Of a stretch of DNA of 64,000 nucleotides, positions 24,520 through 32,621 are shown in pieces. The DNA is from Hyphomicrobium sp. (lineage in GTDB: Bacteria > Pseudomonadota > Alphaproteobacteria > Rhizobiales > Hyphomicrobiaceae), in NCBI GenBank assembly GCA_022844105.1, contig JALHMJ010000002.1:169826-233825 (forward strand), written 5' to 3'. Under the pieces are notes generated by a model that saw only the letters and a program-made list of their open reading frames with translations, had not been told where the DNA came from and did no database searches. Numbering within the stretch: position 1 is the stretch's first letter; every line of letters begins with the position of its first letter. Both the position numbers and the translations under genes were made by a program.

Positions 24520-25341
24520 ATGCGCGTGAAAAAATTGAGTCGATTTGGGATTGCCGTAGCTCTCTTCACTACATTCTCGAGTATGGCGCACGCTGCCGAA
24601 AACAAGCTCGTGCTTACAGGGTCCAGCACTGTGGCGCCGCTCGCTGCCGAGATCGGCAAACGGTTTGAGGAACGAAATCCCGGCGTTCGCGTCGATGTGC
24701 AATCCGGTGGCTCATCGCGTGGCATCACTGACGCCCGTTCCGGCCTCGCCGACATCGGCATGGTCTCGCGCTCCTTGAAGGACGAGGAAAACGACCTCAA
24801 GGGTTTCACGATCGCCCGCGATGGCGTTGGCATCATCCTCAACAGCGCAAATTCTGTTTCAGCGCTCACCGATCAGCAGATCACCGGCATTTACACCGGC
24901 AAGATTACAGACTGGAGCGCCGTCGGCCGCAAGGCCGGCCCGATCACCGTCGTCAACAAGGCGGAGGGGCGATCGACTTTGGAGCTGTTCCTGCATCACT
25001 TCAAGCTCAAGGCCAGCGATATCAAGGCCCAGGTGGTCATCGGCGACAACCAACAGGGCATTAAGACGGTTGCCGGTAACGCCGGGGCAATCGGCTACGT
25101 CTCCGTTGGTACCGCCGAGTTCGAGGCCGGCCAAGGAACGCCGGTCAAGCTCCTGGGCATGACTGGCATTGCGGCGTCCGTCGAAAACGTCCGGAACGGC
25201 AGCTTTCCTCTAGCGAGGCCCCTTAATCTGGTCACCAGGGATGAGCCCTCCGGCCTCGTGAAATCCTTCATAGACTTTGCGCAATCCGCGGACGTCCATG
25301 ATCTCATCAAGGAGCAGTTCTTTGTCCCCCTCGGCCCGTGA
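24520..25341 (+). CDS. pstS: Phosphate ABC transporter substrate-binding protein
   Basis: 273 residues from ATG 24520, with a GAGGGAAG site. A signal peptide (cleaved near MAHAAE) precedes a PstS-like fold: LTGSSTVAPLAAEIGKRFEE, VQSGGSSRGITDARSGLADI, GMVSRSLKDEE, QITGIYTGKITDWSAVGR and RSTLELFLHHF. The STV, SGGSSRG and SRxLK positions bind the anion. It binds phosphate in the periplasm and feeds the PstCAB permease encoded next. Next to arsM it may be a high-selectivity form that excludes arsenate (inference). Confidence 0.9.
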   Translation: MRVKKLSRFGIAVALFTTFSSMAHAAENKLVLTGSSTVAPLAAEIGKRFEERNPGVRVDVQSGGSSRGITDARSGLADIGMVSRSLKDEENDLKGFTIARDGVGIILNSANSVSALTDQQITGIYTGKITDWSAVGRKAGPITVVNKAEGRSTLELFLHHFKLKASDIKAQVVIGDNQQGIKTVAGNAGAIGYVSVGTAEFEAGQGTPVKLLGMTGIAASVENVRNGSFPLARPLNLVTRDEPSGLVKSFIDFAQSADVHDLIKEQFFVPLGP

Positions 25342-26176
25342 CGCACGGCTCATCTGGCTGCTGTCAGCTTCGGCGGTCATTGCCTCGGGGCTGCTTCTGC
25401 TCATCCTTTTGTTTCTCGCAAAGGAGGCGTGGCCGGTGCTGTCTCACATCGGCGCCGCCAAGTTTTTGCTCGACGATGGCTGGCACCCAACCGAGGGAAC
25501 TTTCGGCCTCGTGCCGATGCTGGCAGCGTCACTGGCAATGTCGGCGCTGGCCATCGTTCTGGCCGCACCACTTGGCGTTGCCTCGGCACTTTTCTGTCGG
25601 TTCTATGCGCCGCCTTTGATCGGCCGGATCTATCGCTGGGCTATTATTCTACTGGCTGGCATTCCGTCTGTCGTCCTCGGGCTTTGGGGCCTGACCGTCA
25701 TCGTGCCGCTGATCATCTGGCTTTCCCCGCCAGGCACGAGCCTGCTCGCCGGCAGTCTCATCCTGACCCTGATGATGGTGCCAACCGTCGCACTCACCAC
25801 CGAGGCGGCTCTCGCCGCTGTGCCACAATCCTACTGGAGCGGAGCCGCCGCGCTCGGCCTATCGCGGGAAGGCACCATTCTCGGCATCGCATTGCCGGCA
25901 ACACGGGCCAGCATCTTCGCGGGTATCCTGCTCGCGACGGCCCGCGCGCTCGGCGAGACTATGGCTGTGCTGATGGTCAGCGGCAATGTCGTGCAGGTTC
26001 CGAAGTCGCTGTTCGATCCAGTCCGCACACTGACCGCCAATATCGCGCTCGAGATGGCCTACGCGACCGGCGACCATCGGGCCTCGCTGTTCGTGTCGGG
26101 ATTGGTACTGACCCTTCTGGTCCTGGCGCTTGCGGCAGCGGCGCGGCACACTGGAGGCCAGGTGGTTCATGCCTGA
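25322..26176 (+). CDS. pstC: Phosphate ABC transporter permease PstC
   Basis: The TTG at 25322 has a textbook AAGGAG site 7 bp before it (25309-25314), so I use it. It gives 284 residues and overlaps the end of pstS by 20 bp; an in-frame ATG at 25298 lacks a site. Six membrane segments are seen, with the permease EAA-type loop SYWSGAAALGLSREGTILGI and ATRASIFAGILLATARALGE. It pairs with PstA to form the channel. Confidence 0.9.
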   Translation: MSPSARDARLIWLLSASAVIASGLLLLILLFLAKEAWPVLSHIGAAKFLLDDGWHPTEGTFGLVPMLAASLAMSALAIVLAAPLGVASALFCRFYAPPLIGRIYRWAIILLAGIPSVVLGLWGLTVIVPLIIWLSPPGTSLLAGSLILTLMMVPTVALTTEAALAAVPQSYWSGAAALGLSREGTILGIALPATRASIFAGILLATARALGETMAVLMVSGNVVQVPKSLFDPVRTLTANIALEMAYATGDHRASLFVSGLVLTLLVLALAAAARHTGGQVVHA

Positions 26177-27047
26177 CGCAACTGGAACAGCCGTGACATC
26201 GACGCCCCGGGCATTGAGGTATCTGGTCCTGCAGGGCGTGACCTGGATGGCTGCCGCCCTTGTCGCCGGGGCTTTTGCCTGGATGCTCGCCGACATTATC
26301 TGGCAAGGAGCGGGACGGTTGGACTGGTCATTTGTGACAACGTCGCCCAAGAGCGCGGGTCGCAGCGGAGGCATTGCACCCATCCTTGTCTCGACGCTCC
26401 TGATTCTGACCGTCGCCATCGCCGTCGCGGCACCACTCGGGCTTGCAACTGCCGTTCTACTTTCCGAGTTCACGCGCCATGGCGGACATGCTGGGCGATG
26501 GATTGGACTGAGCCTCGACGTGCTGGCCGGTGTGCCTTCAATCGTATTCGGCATCTTCGGTAATGCATTTTTCAGCGTGTGGCTGGGACTTGGGTTCTCA
26601 ATCCTCGCGGGCGGGCTGACGTTGGCCTGCATGGCACTTCCGATTCTGATCCGTATCGCAGAATCCGGACTGCGCGCGGTGCCAAACGACTGGCGCCTCG
26701 GCGCGGCGGCACTCGGCATGTCTCGGGCCACGGTCCTCTGCCAGGTGCTCATACCTGCAGCAACACCTGCACTCGTCGCCGGTCTCATGCTCGGAATCGG
26801 CCGAGCCATGGCCGAGACAGCTGCGCTCGTCTTCACCAGCGGCTACGTCGATCGCATGCCGTCATCACTGTTCGATTCCGGGCGCGCCATCTCGGTTCAC
26901 ATTTATGATCTGACCATGAACGTTGCCGGAGGCGACCGCAGCGCTTATGCGTCGGCGCTCGTTTTGATCGCCCTTCTCATCATTATCAACGGCGCCGCCA
27001 TCGGATTGGCCGACAGAGCGCTCACACGTAGGATCACGCCGATATGA
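26169..27047 (+). CDS. pstA: Phosphate ABC transporter permease PstA
   Basis: 292 residues from ATG 26169, overlapping pstC by 8 bp. Polytopic permease with DVLAGVPSIVFGIFGNAFFS and the EAA-type loop VPNDWRLGAAALGMSRATVL, then MLGIGRAMAETAALVFTSGY. It partners PstC. The gene stop overlaps the pstB start as ATGA, so all four genes are coupled. There is no phoU in this window after pstB. Confidence 0.9.
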   Translation: MPDATGTAVTSTPRALRYLVLQGVTWMAAALVAGAFAWMLADIIWQGAGRLDWSFVTTSPKSAGRSGGIAPILVSTLLILTVAIAVAAPLGLATAVLLSEFTRHGGHAGRWIGLSLDVLAGVPSIVFGIFGNAFFSVWLGLGFSILAGGLTLACMALPILIRIAESGLRAVPNDWRLGAAALGMSRATVLCQVLIPAATPALVAGLMLGIGRAMAETAALVFTSGYVDRMPSSLFDSGRAISVHIYDLTMNVAGGDRSAYASALVLIALLIIINGAAIGLADRALTRRITPI

Positions 27048-27910
27048 CATGCCCATCGGATACGACGCGTGAAACTCTGAAACAACTTGACGGGAGCCCG
27101 TTTACGCTCGGGCCGCTCCTGTCAGGGCCACCCTGCTGCACCCCCGATACATTGATCCGCGTCGAAGGGCTGTCTCTCGACTACGACGGGAAACCGGCGT
27201 TGAGGGACATAAGCCTCGACATTTATCGCGGCTGCATCACGGCGCTCATCGGCCCCTCGGGATGCGGCAAGACAAGTCTGCTTTCGAGCCTCAATCGCCT
27301 GACCGATCTGATCCCCGGCTGCCAGGTCGACGGCCGCATCACGATTGACGGCCAAGACATCCGCGATCCGCAACTCGACGTTCGGGCGTTACGCCGGCGC
27401 GTTGGATTGATCTTCCAGAAGCCCAACCCCTTCCCGCTCTCCATCCGACGCAATCTGGAAATGCCGCTTCGGGAACATGGCCTAAAGAACCGCAGCGAAT
27501 TGGCTGGCCGCGTGGAGCGCGCCCTCAGCGACGTCGGACTTTGGAACGAGATCAAGGATCGGCTGGACGCCCCGGCTTTGACGCTTTCTGGCGGTCAACA
27601 GCAGCGCCTGTGCATCGCTCGCGCTCTCATACTCGAGCCGTCCGTGCTCCTGATGGACGAGCCGTGCAGCGCCCTCGACCCGCTTTCGTCAGCGATCGTT
27701 GAGGATCTGGTCCAGAGTCTCAGGGGTCGATACACCGTCGTCATTGTAACCCACAATCTCGCACAGGCCCGGCGCATCGCGAACTATGCCGCGTTCTTCT
27801 GGGTCCGGGATCGCGCTGGAACGCTCGTTGAATTCGGCCAATGCCGAAAACTCTTTGAGGCCCCGAAGCATGAACTCACCGCTGCTTATGTGAGTGGCAT
27901 GCGCGGTTGA
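27044..27910 (+). CDS. pstB: Phosphate ABC transporter ATPase
   Basis: 288 residues. Walker A is IGPSGCGKTSLLSSLNRLTD, the Q-loop LIFQKPNPFPLSIRRN, the signature TLSGGQQQRLCIARAL, Walker B VLLMDEPCSALDPLSS and the H-loop VIVTHNLAQARRIAN. The QKPNPFP stretch is characteristic of PstB. An N-terminal extension of about 35 residues carries PCCTPDTLI. It ends the pstSCAB operon; a glycosyltransferase operon lies convergent just downstream. Confidence 0.92.
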   Translation: MTCPSDTTRETLKQLDGSPFTLGPLLSGPPCCTPDTLIRVEGLSLDYDGKPALRDISLDIYRGCITALIGPSGCGKTSLLSSLNRLTDLIPGCQVDGRITIDGQDIRDPQLDVRALRRRVGLIFQKPNPFPLSIRRNLEMPLREHGLKNRSELAGRVERALSDVGLWNEIKDRLDAPALTLSGGQQQRLCIARALILEPSVLLMDEPCSALDPLSSAIVEDLVQSLRGRYTVVIVTHNLAQARRIANYAAFFWVRDRAGTLVEFGQCRKLFEAPKHELTAAYVSGMRG

Positions 27911-27922
27911 ACCTGAGCACAA

Positions 27923-28639
27923 TCAACGATTTTGACTGACTGTCGCAAAGGCAGGCACGCGGACGGAGCGTGCAATGACGCGTAGAATCGTAACGCCGGC
28001 CATGAACGATCCGCGAAATGTCCCCGAAATCTTGGATACCCCAATCCGAGGCCGGTAGCTCACCGGAACTTCTTGGACGGCCAAGCCTAATTGCGCCGCC
28101 TTGATCTGCATCTCGACCGTCCAGCCATAATTGCGGTCTCGCATTTGGAGTCTCTGCAATGATCCAGCCCTGATCGCACGAAATGGTCCGAGATCGCTGA
28201 AGCACGTCGCGAAGAGCCATTGCATGAGCAAGCACGCGAACCAATTTCCAAATCTTTGATGCGGAGACAAGGCGCCCGGGGCCGCGTTGCCGGTTACCCG
28301 GGAACCGATCACAAGCTCAACGGAATCAGACAGAATTGGGTCTACGATAGCCGCCATCTCACGCGGATCGTCGCTATAGTCCCCGTCCAGAAACACTATG
28401 ACATCGGTCGGACCGAGAGCCCGCAATCCGGCTTGGCAAGCGGCTCCATAACCGCGATCACTTTCGGTCACAACCCGCGCTCCTGCACGCCGGGCGATAT
28501 CGATCGTTCTATCGCTTGAGCCATTGTCGGCAACGACGATCTCGTCAACCCAATCGGGGATATCGGCGATCACTTGACCGATCGCCTGCTCTTCATTCAG
28601 CGCTGGAATGACGACACCAATGCGGACACCACTGCGCAT
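27923..28639 (-). CDS. Family 2 glycosyltransferase (dolichyl-phosphate-mannose-synthase-like)
   Basis: 238 residues. GT-A fold: VVIPALNEEQAIGQVIADIP, VVADNGSSDRTIDIARRAGA, RGYGAACQAGLRALG and the DxD-type VFLDGDYSDDP; a later SYRPRIGVSKISGT segment is typical of DPM1-like enzymes. It transfers sugar from a nucleotide donor to a polyprenyl-phosphate carrier at the inner face of the membrane. The polytopic mannosyltransferase-like gene directly upstream on the same strand probably uses the lipid-linked sugar. Confidence 0.88.
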   Translation of the reverse strand: MRSGVRIGVVIPALNEEQAIGQVIADIPDWVDEIVVADNGSSDRTIDIARRAGARVVTESDRGYGAACQAGLRALGPTDVIVFLDGDYSDDPREMAAIVDPILSDSVELVIGSRVTGNAAPGALSPHQRFGNWFACLLMQWLFATCFSDLGPFRAIRAGSLQRLQMRDRNYGWTVEMQIKAAQLGLAVQEVPVSYRPRIGVSKISGTFRGSFMAGVTILRVIARSVRVPAFATVSQNR

Positions 28640-28652
28640 TCAAGCATCCTTT

Positions 28653-30134
28653 TCAAGTTGATGTTGACTGTGGAACCAGCACGCGCCCTCGCTGCAGCTT
28701 CACAAGCTCCAAGACAGCAACCAGCCAAACCGGCAACCAGACCCCCCAGACAAAAAAGTTCTTAAAGTCCTCCGGCACTTCATGGCTCGCGAAGTGAAAT
28801 GACGTGTAGTAAAGCGGGATGGTTGCAGTCAGCAGCAGGAATGCGCGACTAGGCGTGAAGACGAGGAACGGCGCAAACCACAGCGTGTACCAGGGGTACT
28901 GCGCCGGCGAGAGGAGTTCGAGGGCAGCAACGATTGTGCTCGCCTTTGTCAACAGTTCACCAAGCGTATTCCACGGTCGGTGCGCAAGAGCCAATGCCAA
29001 TCCAGCGAGAGTAAACCCAATCACGCCTCTGGCAACGAACGCGGCGTCAACACCGACAAAGCCGACCCGATTCAGACTCAAATCGACAGCGCTTTGAAGT
29101 GCTGGATAGAGAGCACTGTTGGTCTTCCAGCTCTCGGCATAAGCCGCAAGCCCTGAGGTCTCAGCAGCGCCCGGCATCAACATGAGCGTCAGCCACGATG
29201 CCATCGGCGTGCCGAATATGAAGCCGACGGCAGCCATTCTTCGCCAATCACCGAGCAGCGGGCGCCACAAGAGCGGCGCCAGCAATACAGGCCAAAGCTT
29301 GACCCCTGCCGCGAGTGCAAGCGCCACGGTCCCGAACGCCGGACGCTTGCGCCAAGCCAAGTGGAGCGAGAAGAGCACAAGAGGTAATAGAATAGGTTCC
29401 ATGTGCGCCGAGTTGAACGCCTCTTTCAGCACGACAGGATTGAGCCAATACAGCGCAACCCAAAGCCTCGAACGTGAGGCTGCGTCGAGGAGGAGGATCA
29501 GGAGACCTAGCGTGGCAAGATCACAGACCAGCAGCACAGTGCGCCAGGCCGTCAGACTCCAAGGTTCGATCAGATGAGCAATTGCGAATGCGCCCTGCGC
29601 GACCGGAGGATATATCGTCGTTAGACTCTTGTGTCCAATTCTCTGCAACGTCTCTCCGGCCTCGGAGGCCAACGAGCCAAGGACACCAGTTGAGCCGCTC
29701 TCAATCACGGTCTGCGGTGACATTGCGTAGGGGTTGTAGCCATGAGCGGTTACCCCGCCATCCCACAAATACCGCTGAAAGTCGTTCTCGAGCATCGGTT
29801 CGCCGAAGAACAGGATGATCCGCCCAACCAAGCCCACTGCAACAATTACGAGCAAGAGCGTACGTTGTTGAGCGATCGAGGCCACCTCACCGCGTCTGAC
29901 CAGCAAAGGAACGGAGATAGCGAAAATGGCACCTACGAGAACCAAAATGCCGGTCAAAGTCAGGATCGGCATGGCGGCAACATCGACGTCGTAGCCGAAG
30001 CGCTGTGATAGCACCGTCAACGCGACAGCGAAGGCGAGAGTAACACCTGCGTAGCCGCCCCACCGCAAATACAGAGCACGCCAAGCGGCCGGGGCAAGCC
30101 CGGCCGCTTCTTGCTCAATACCATTAGACATCAT
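28653..30134 (-). CDS. Polytopic GT87/GT39-like membrane glycosyltransferase
   Basis: About 493 residues from ATG 30134 (ATG 30131 equally possible), with ten or more membrane segments. Near residue 110 FFGEPMLENDFQRYLWDGGV is the acidic ED-type motif after the first membrane segments of GT-C enzymes; LYWLNPVVLKEAFNSAHMEP and SPAQYPWYTLWFAPFLVFTP follow. Such enzymes use polyprenyl-phosphate sugars in the periplasm. It lies 13 bp upstream of the polyprenyl-phosphate glycosyltransferase, supporting a two-step pathway that decorates lipid or glycan. Confidence 0.82.
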   Translation of the reverse strand: MMSNGIEQEAAGLAPAAWRALYLRWGGYAGVTLAFAVALTVLSQRFGYDVDVAAMPILTLTGILVLVGAIFAISVPLLVRRGEVASIAQQRTLLLVIVAVGLVGRIILFFGEPMLENDFQRYLWDGGVTAHGYNPYAMSPQTVIESGSTGVLGSLASEAGETLQRIGHKSLTTIYPPVAQGAFAIAHLIEPWSLTAWRTVLLVCDLATLGLLILLLDAASRSRLWVALYWLNPVVLKEAFNSAHMEPILLPLVLFSLHLAWRKRPAFGTVALALAAGVKLWPVLLAPLLWRPLLGDWRRMAAVGFIFGTPMASWLTLMLMPGAAETSGLAAYAESWKTNSALYPALQSAVDLSLNRVGFVGVDAAFVARGVIGFTLAGLALALAHRPWNTLGELLTKASTIVAALELLSPAQYPWYTLWFAPFLVFTPSRAFLLLTATIPLYYTSFHFASHEVPEDFKNFFVWGVWLPVWLVAVLELVKLQRGRVLVPQSTST

Positions 30135-30217
30135 GAGGACCACAGCCGGGAAGGCGGAGCCCGACGCTCGACCTGAATTACTCGTGGCCTGTGATCGAAC
30201 ATGCAGGTATTCCGCTC

Positions 30218-30361
30218 TTACGAGCCACGGATCGCCACGCACTTGCCCTTGATTTCGTCATACTCGTATCCGGGCTTGCACGTCTTACCATCCGCTACGG
30301 CGGTCAGGCTCGATATGCTCAGCGCAACAACACCGATCAGGGCCGCGAGAACAGTCCTCAT
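30218..30361 (-). CDS. Very small secreted peptide (47 residues)
   Basis: ATG 30361 follows an AAGGAG site by 6 nt. Signal peptide MRTVLAALIGVVALSISSLT, cleaved at AVADG. The mature peptide is about 23 residues with two cysteines: KTCKPGYEYDEIKGKCVAIR, an EGF- or chitin-binding-like spacing of C-x13-C. A perfect SigF-type promoter at 30418-30443 excludes the longer in-frame start at 30424. I do not know a family. A disulfide-bonded or metal-binding secreted peptide is plausible. Confidence 0.7.
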   Translation of the reverse strand: MRTVLAALIGVVALSISSLTAVADGKTCKPGYEYDEIKGKCVAIRGS

Positions 30362-30417
30362 GCTCATCTCCTTCATTGATCCGACGTTCTTGCCTTGTCG
30401 AAGGCACGAGTTACCTA

Positions 30418-30443
30418 TTCGCACTAATGGCGCCGATGGTTAC
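30418..30443 (-). promoter_or_regulatory. SigF-type promoter of the 47-residue peptide
   Basis: Minus strand: GTAACC (30443-30438), 16 bp, CGAA (30421-30418), 56 bp before ATG 30361. Perfect in both boxes and spacing, and 11 kb away from the sigma gene. Confidence 0.7.
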
Positions 30444-30877
30444 AGATCCTTGTGCCGCTGCCGAATAATTCGCGACACGGGTTCCAAATGGCCCAGGGTC
30501 GCCCGAAAGCCCATCAGCATCAAACGCAGGCGCTCCCTGCATAGCGGCCTTTATGGGACGTCTCAAAGGGATACTGTGACGAGCGAATTGGTATTTGATG
30601 GAACACCGCAATCTTTTCCGCTGTTTGCAGCGCTGCAGAAAGACCCCGCTGCAAATTCGATTGTCAGCCAACGACCCAACATGCCGAAAGTTGTGCAGTC
30701 CACGTTATTGCGGCCAGCCTGCTACGAAACTGACCGGATGTGCCTAGCAGATTTTGTTTCACCCAGGGCAGCCAACGAATGATCCAAAAGCCACGATGAC
30801 AGCCCACGGCAGCATCAAAGCCGCCAAACCCGCCTCTCGCGGATTGTCGGAACCCAAAGCATACACTTGAGGGACGA
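30444..30877. other. Gene-free region (434 bp)
   Basis: No supported gene, RNA or repeat is visible. Short open frames here lack ribosome sites and have no recognisable protein features. Confidence 0.5.
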
Positions 30878-31450
30878 ATGATCAATCGATCCTTAATCTG
30901 GCTGCTGGCCTTTGGTGGCGCGCTTGCCTCGACACAGGCATTGCCCGCCAGCCGGCAGAGTCTCGCGCCCCTCGAAGCAAAACTTGCAAGTCAATTCTCT
31001 GAAATACGTCATATCGCGCCGGAGGAGTTGGAAAGCATGATTGCGATCGATCGTGGCTCCGTGCTTCTGCTCGATGTTCGGGAAGTGGAAGAATACGCCG
31101 TGTCGCAACTTCCGGGCGCGCGGCGTGTTGACCCCGGATCGACCGTCGACAGCTTCATGAGCGAGATCGGCGACGTGGCAGGCAAGACCGCTGTCTTCTA
31201 TTGCTCAGTAGAATACCGAAGTTCGAAGTTGGCAACCGCGACACGCGCTGCGCTAGTGGCCAAGGGAGCCAAAGGAGTTGCCAACCTTCGCGGCGGAATT
31301 TTTGCCTGGCGCAACACGCAACGACCACTGTTTTCTGATGGCAGGAAGACAAATTTCGTCCATCCATACAGTCGAAGCTGGGGTGGGTACCTCGAATTCG
31401 AGGATCTGGCTCACACGACACCCGCCGCGTCAGAAGGACCACAGAATTGA
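30878..31450 (+). CDS. Exported rhodanese-like domain protein
   Basis: 190 residues, GAGGGA before the ATG. The N-terminal signal is MINRSLIWLLAFGGALASTQ. The rhodanese domain (about 40-150) has LLLDVREVEEYAVSQLPGAR at its start and an active-site loop VFYCSVEYRSSKLA with the catalytic Cys, then NLRGGIFAWRN. It probably moves sulfane sulfur or has a thiol function in the periplasm. It stands alone, head-on to a chimeric pseudogene. Confidence 0.85.
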   Translation: MINRSLIWLLAFGGALASTQALPASRQSLAPLEAKLASQFSEIRHIAPEELESMIAIDRGSVLLLDVREVEEYAVSQLPGARRVDPGSTVDSFMSEIGDVAGKTAVFYCSVEYRSSKLATATRAALVAKGAKGVANLRGGIFAWRNTQRPLFSDGRKTNFVHPYSRSWGGYLEFEDLAHTTPAASEGPQN

Positions 31451-32242
31451 TCAAGCCAACACCCCAAGCTTGGCGCGCTTGCCGGTGTAGGCCTCGAAGC
31501 GCTTGATGATCACGTCGCAGTAAATCGGATCAAACTCGATCAGTCGCGCGCTCCTTCCGGTCTTCTCGGCCGCAATCAGAGTCGAGCCCGAACCGCCAAA
31601 CGGGTCGAGCACCAGCGCGCCACGCTTCGTCACATCGAGGATCGCATCGGCGACGAGGGCGACCGGCTTGACGGTCGGATGCATGGTAAGCTCGTCCATC
31701 CGGTCTTTCTTCATCGTGTTGACGCCGGCGTAGTCCCAGACGTTCGTGCGATAACGGCCCCCGTCGCCCAGACCAAACGTATTGATGTGCGGCGCGTCGC
31801 CGACCTTGAACACGAATACCATCTCGTGCTTCGAGCGGTAGAACGTGCCCATGCCGCCGTTGGTCTTGTTCCAGACGCAGACGTTCTTGAGTTCACTGAA
31901 CACGGCGTCGCCGGCCGCGATCAGCTCGCCCTGAATCATTCCTTGATAGAACTGGCTCCATTCAAGCCGGAAATCGATGCCGGCCTCTCTCATGTATTGC
32001 CCATGGCCGAACCAGTCGCCCGTGAATGTCGGCCGTTGAGGTAAAGGGTCAGCCGCCACAGATAGCGTCGAGACCAAGAGTCCGATGAGTGGTAGACTAT
32101 ACTGGCGGCCAGAACCTGCGAATTGCACGTGCGCCTCAATAGGCTTAGTCAGCCGATTAGCTCTCGTGGTCGCCCAGGCCGACCTTCGAGCGAGCATCAA
32201 CGGCTGACCGCATAAGCACGGACGTGGCCACTCACTCCGCAA
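31451..32242 (-). pseudogene. Chimeric ORF: start of a carbohydrate porin joined to the end of a DNA methylase
   Basis: One open frame joins two unrelated pieces. Residues about 48-105 look like the N-terminus of an OprB-type carbohydrate porin: a signal-like SLPLIGLLVSTLSVAAD, then FTGDWFGHGQYMREAGIDFR and LEWSQFYQGMIQG. From about residue 112 on it is the C-terminal half of a DNA methylase like the one at 34974-36341 (ELKNVCVWNKTNGGMG, THPT-type HPTVKPVALV, and DPFGGSGSTL). The catalytic DPPY motif is missing, so no methylase activity is expected. The junction is at about 31905-31935. Confidence 0.75.
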
Positions 32243-32268
32243 TTCGCATGCGCGACGGCAAGAACTGC

Positions 32269-32499
32269 TCAGGACTTCCTGGTGGCTGTTCCGGTATCAT
32301 CAAGCAACTGACCGGCCGGTATCCTCAGCGCCTTGGCGATCTTGTCGAGGATGATCACCGTCGGATTTCTGACGCCGCGCTCGATGCCGCTGATGTAGGT
32401 CCGGTGCAGGCCGCAGTGATCGGCAAAGCTCTCCTGCGAGTAGCCCTGCTCCTCCCGAAGTTTCTTCAAATTGAGCCCGACCCGGCGCCGTACATCCAT
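32269..32499 (-). CDS. XRE-family helix-turn-helix regulator
   Basis: 76 residues. A single HTH_3 domain fills the protein: LNLKKLREEQGYSQESFADH, then CGLHRTYISGIERGVRNPTV and a C-terminal ILDKIAKALRIPAGQLLDD. Size and form match controller (C) proteins of restriction systems and small phage repressors. A restriction-nuclease-like gene starts 122 bp away in the opposite direction, so it may control that gene. Confidence 0.88.
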   Translation of the reverse strand: MDVRRRVGLNLKKLREEQGYSQESFADHCGLHRTYISGIERGVRNPTVIILDKIAKALRIPAGQLLDDTGTATRKS

Positions 32500-32621
32500 G
32501 CGGCTAAGGGTTTCGACACCTTAGCCGATTGATCTACAGACGATGAGTCTCATTTTGCTGGACTTCACAGCTAAAGGAAGCGATCTGGCGTTCCCGGCAG
32601 TGATACTTATGAGTCTCAACC

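Noticed and set aside
30411..30885. Small minus-strand genes between the 47-residue peptide and the rhodanese
   Set aside because: Basic, low-information frames without ribosome sites or export signals.
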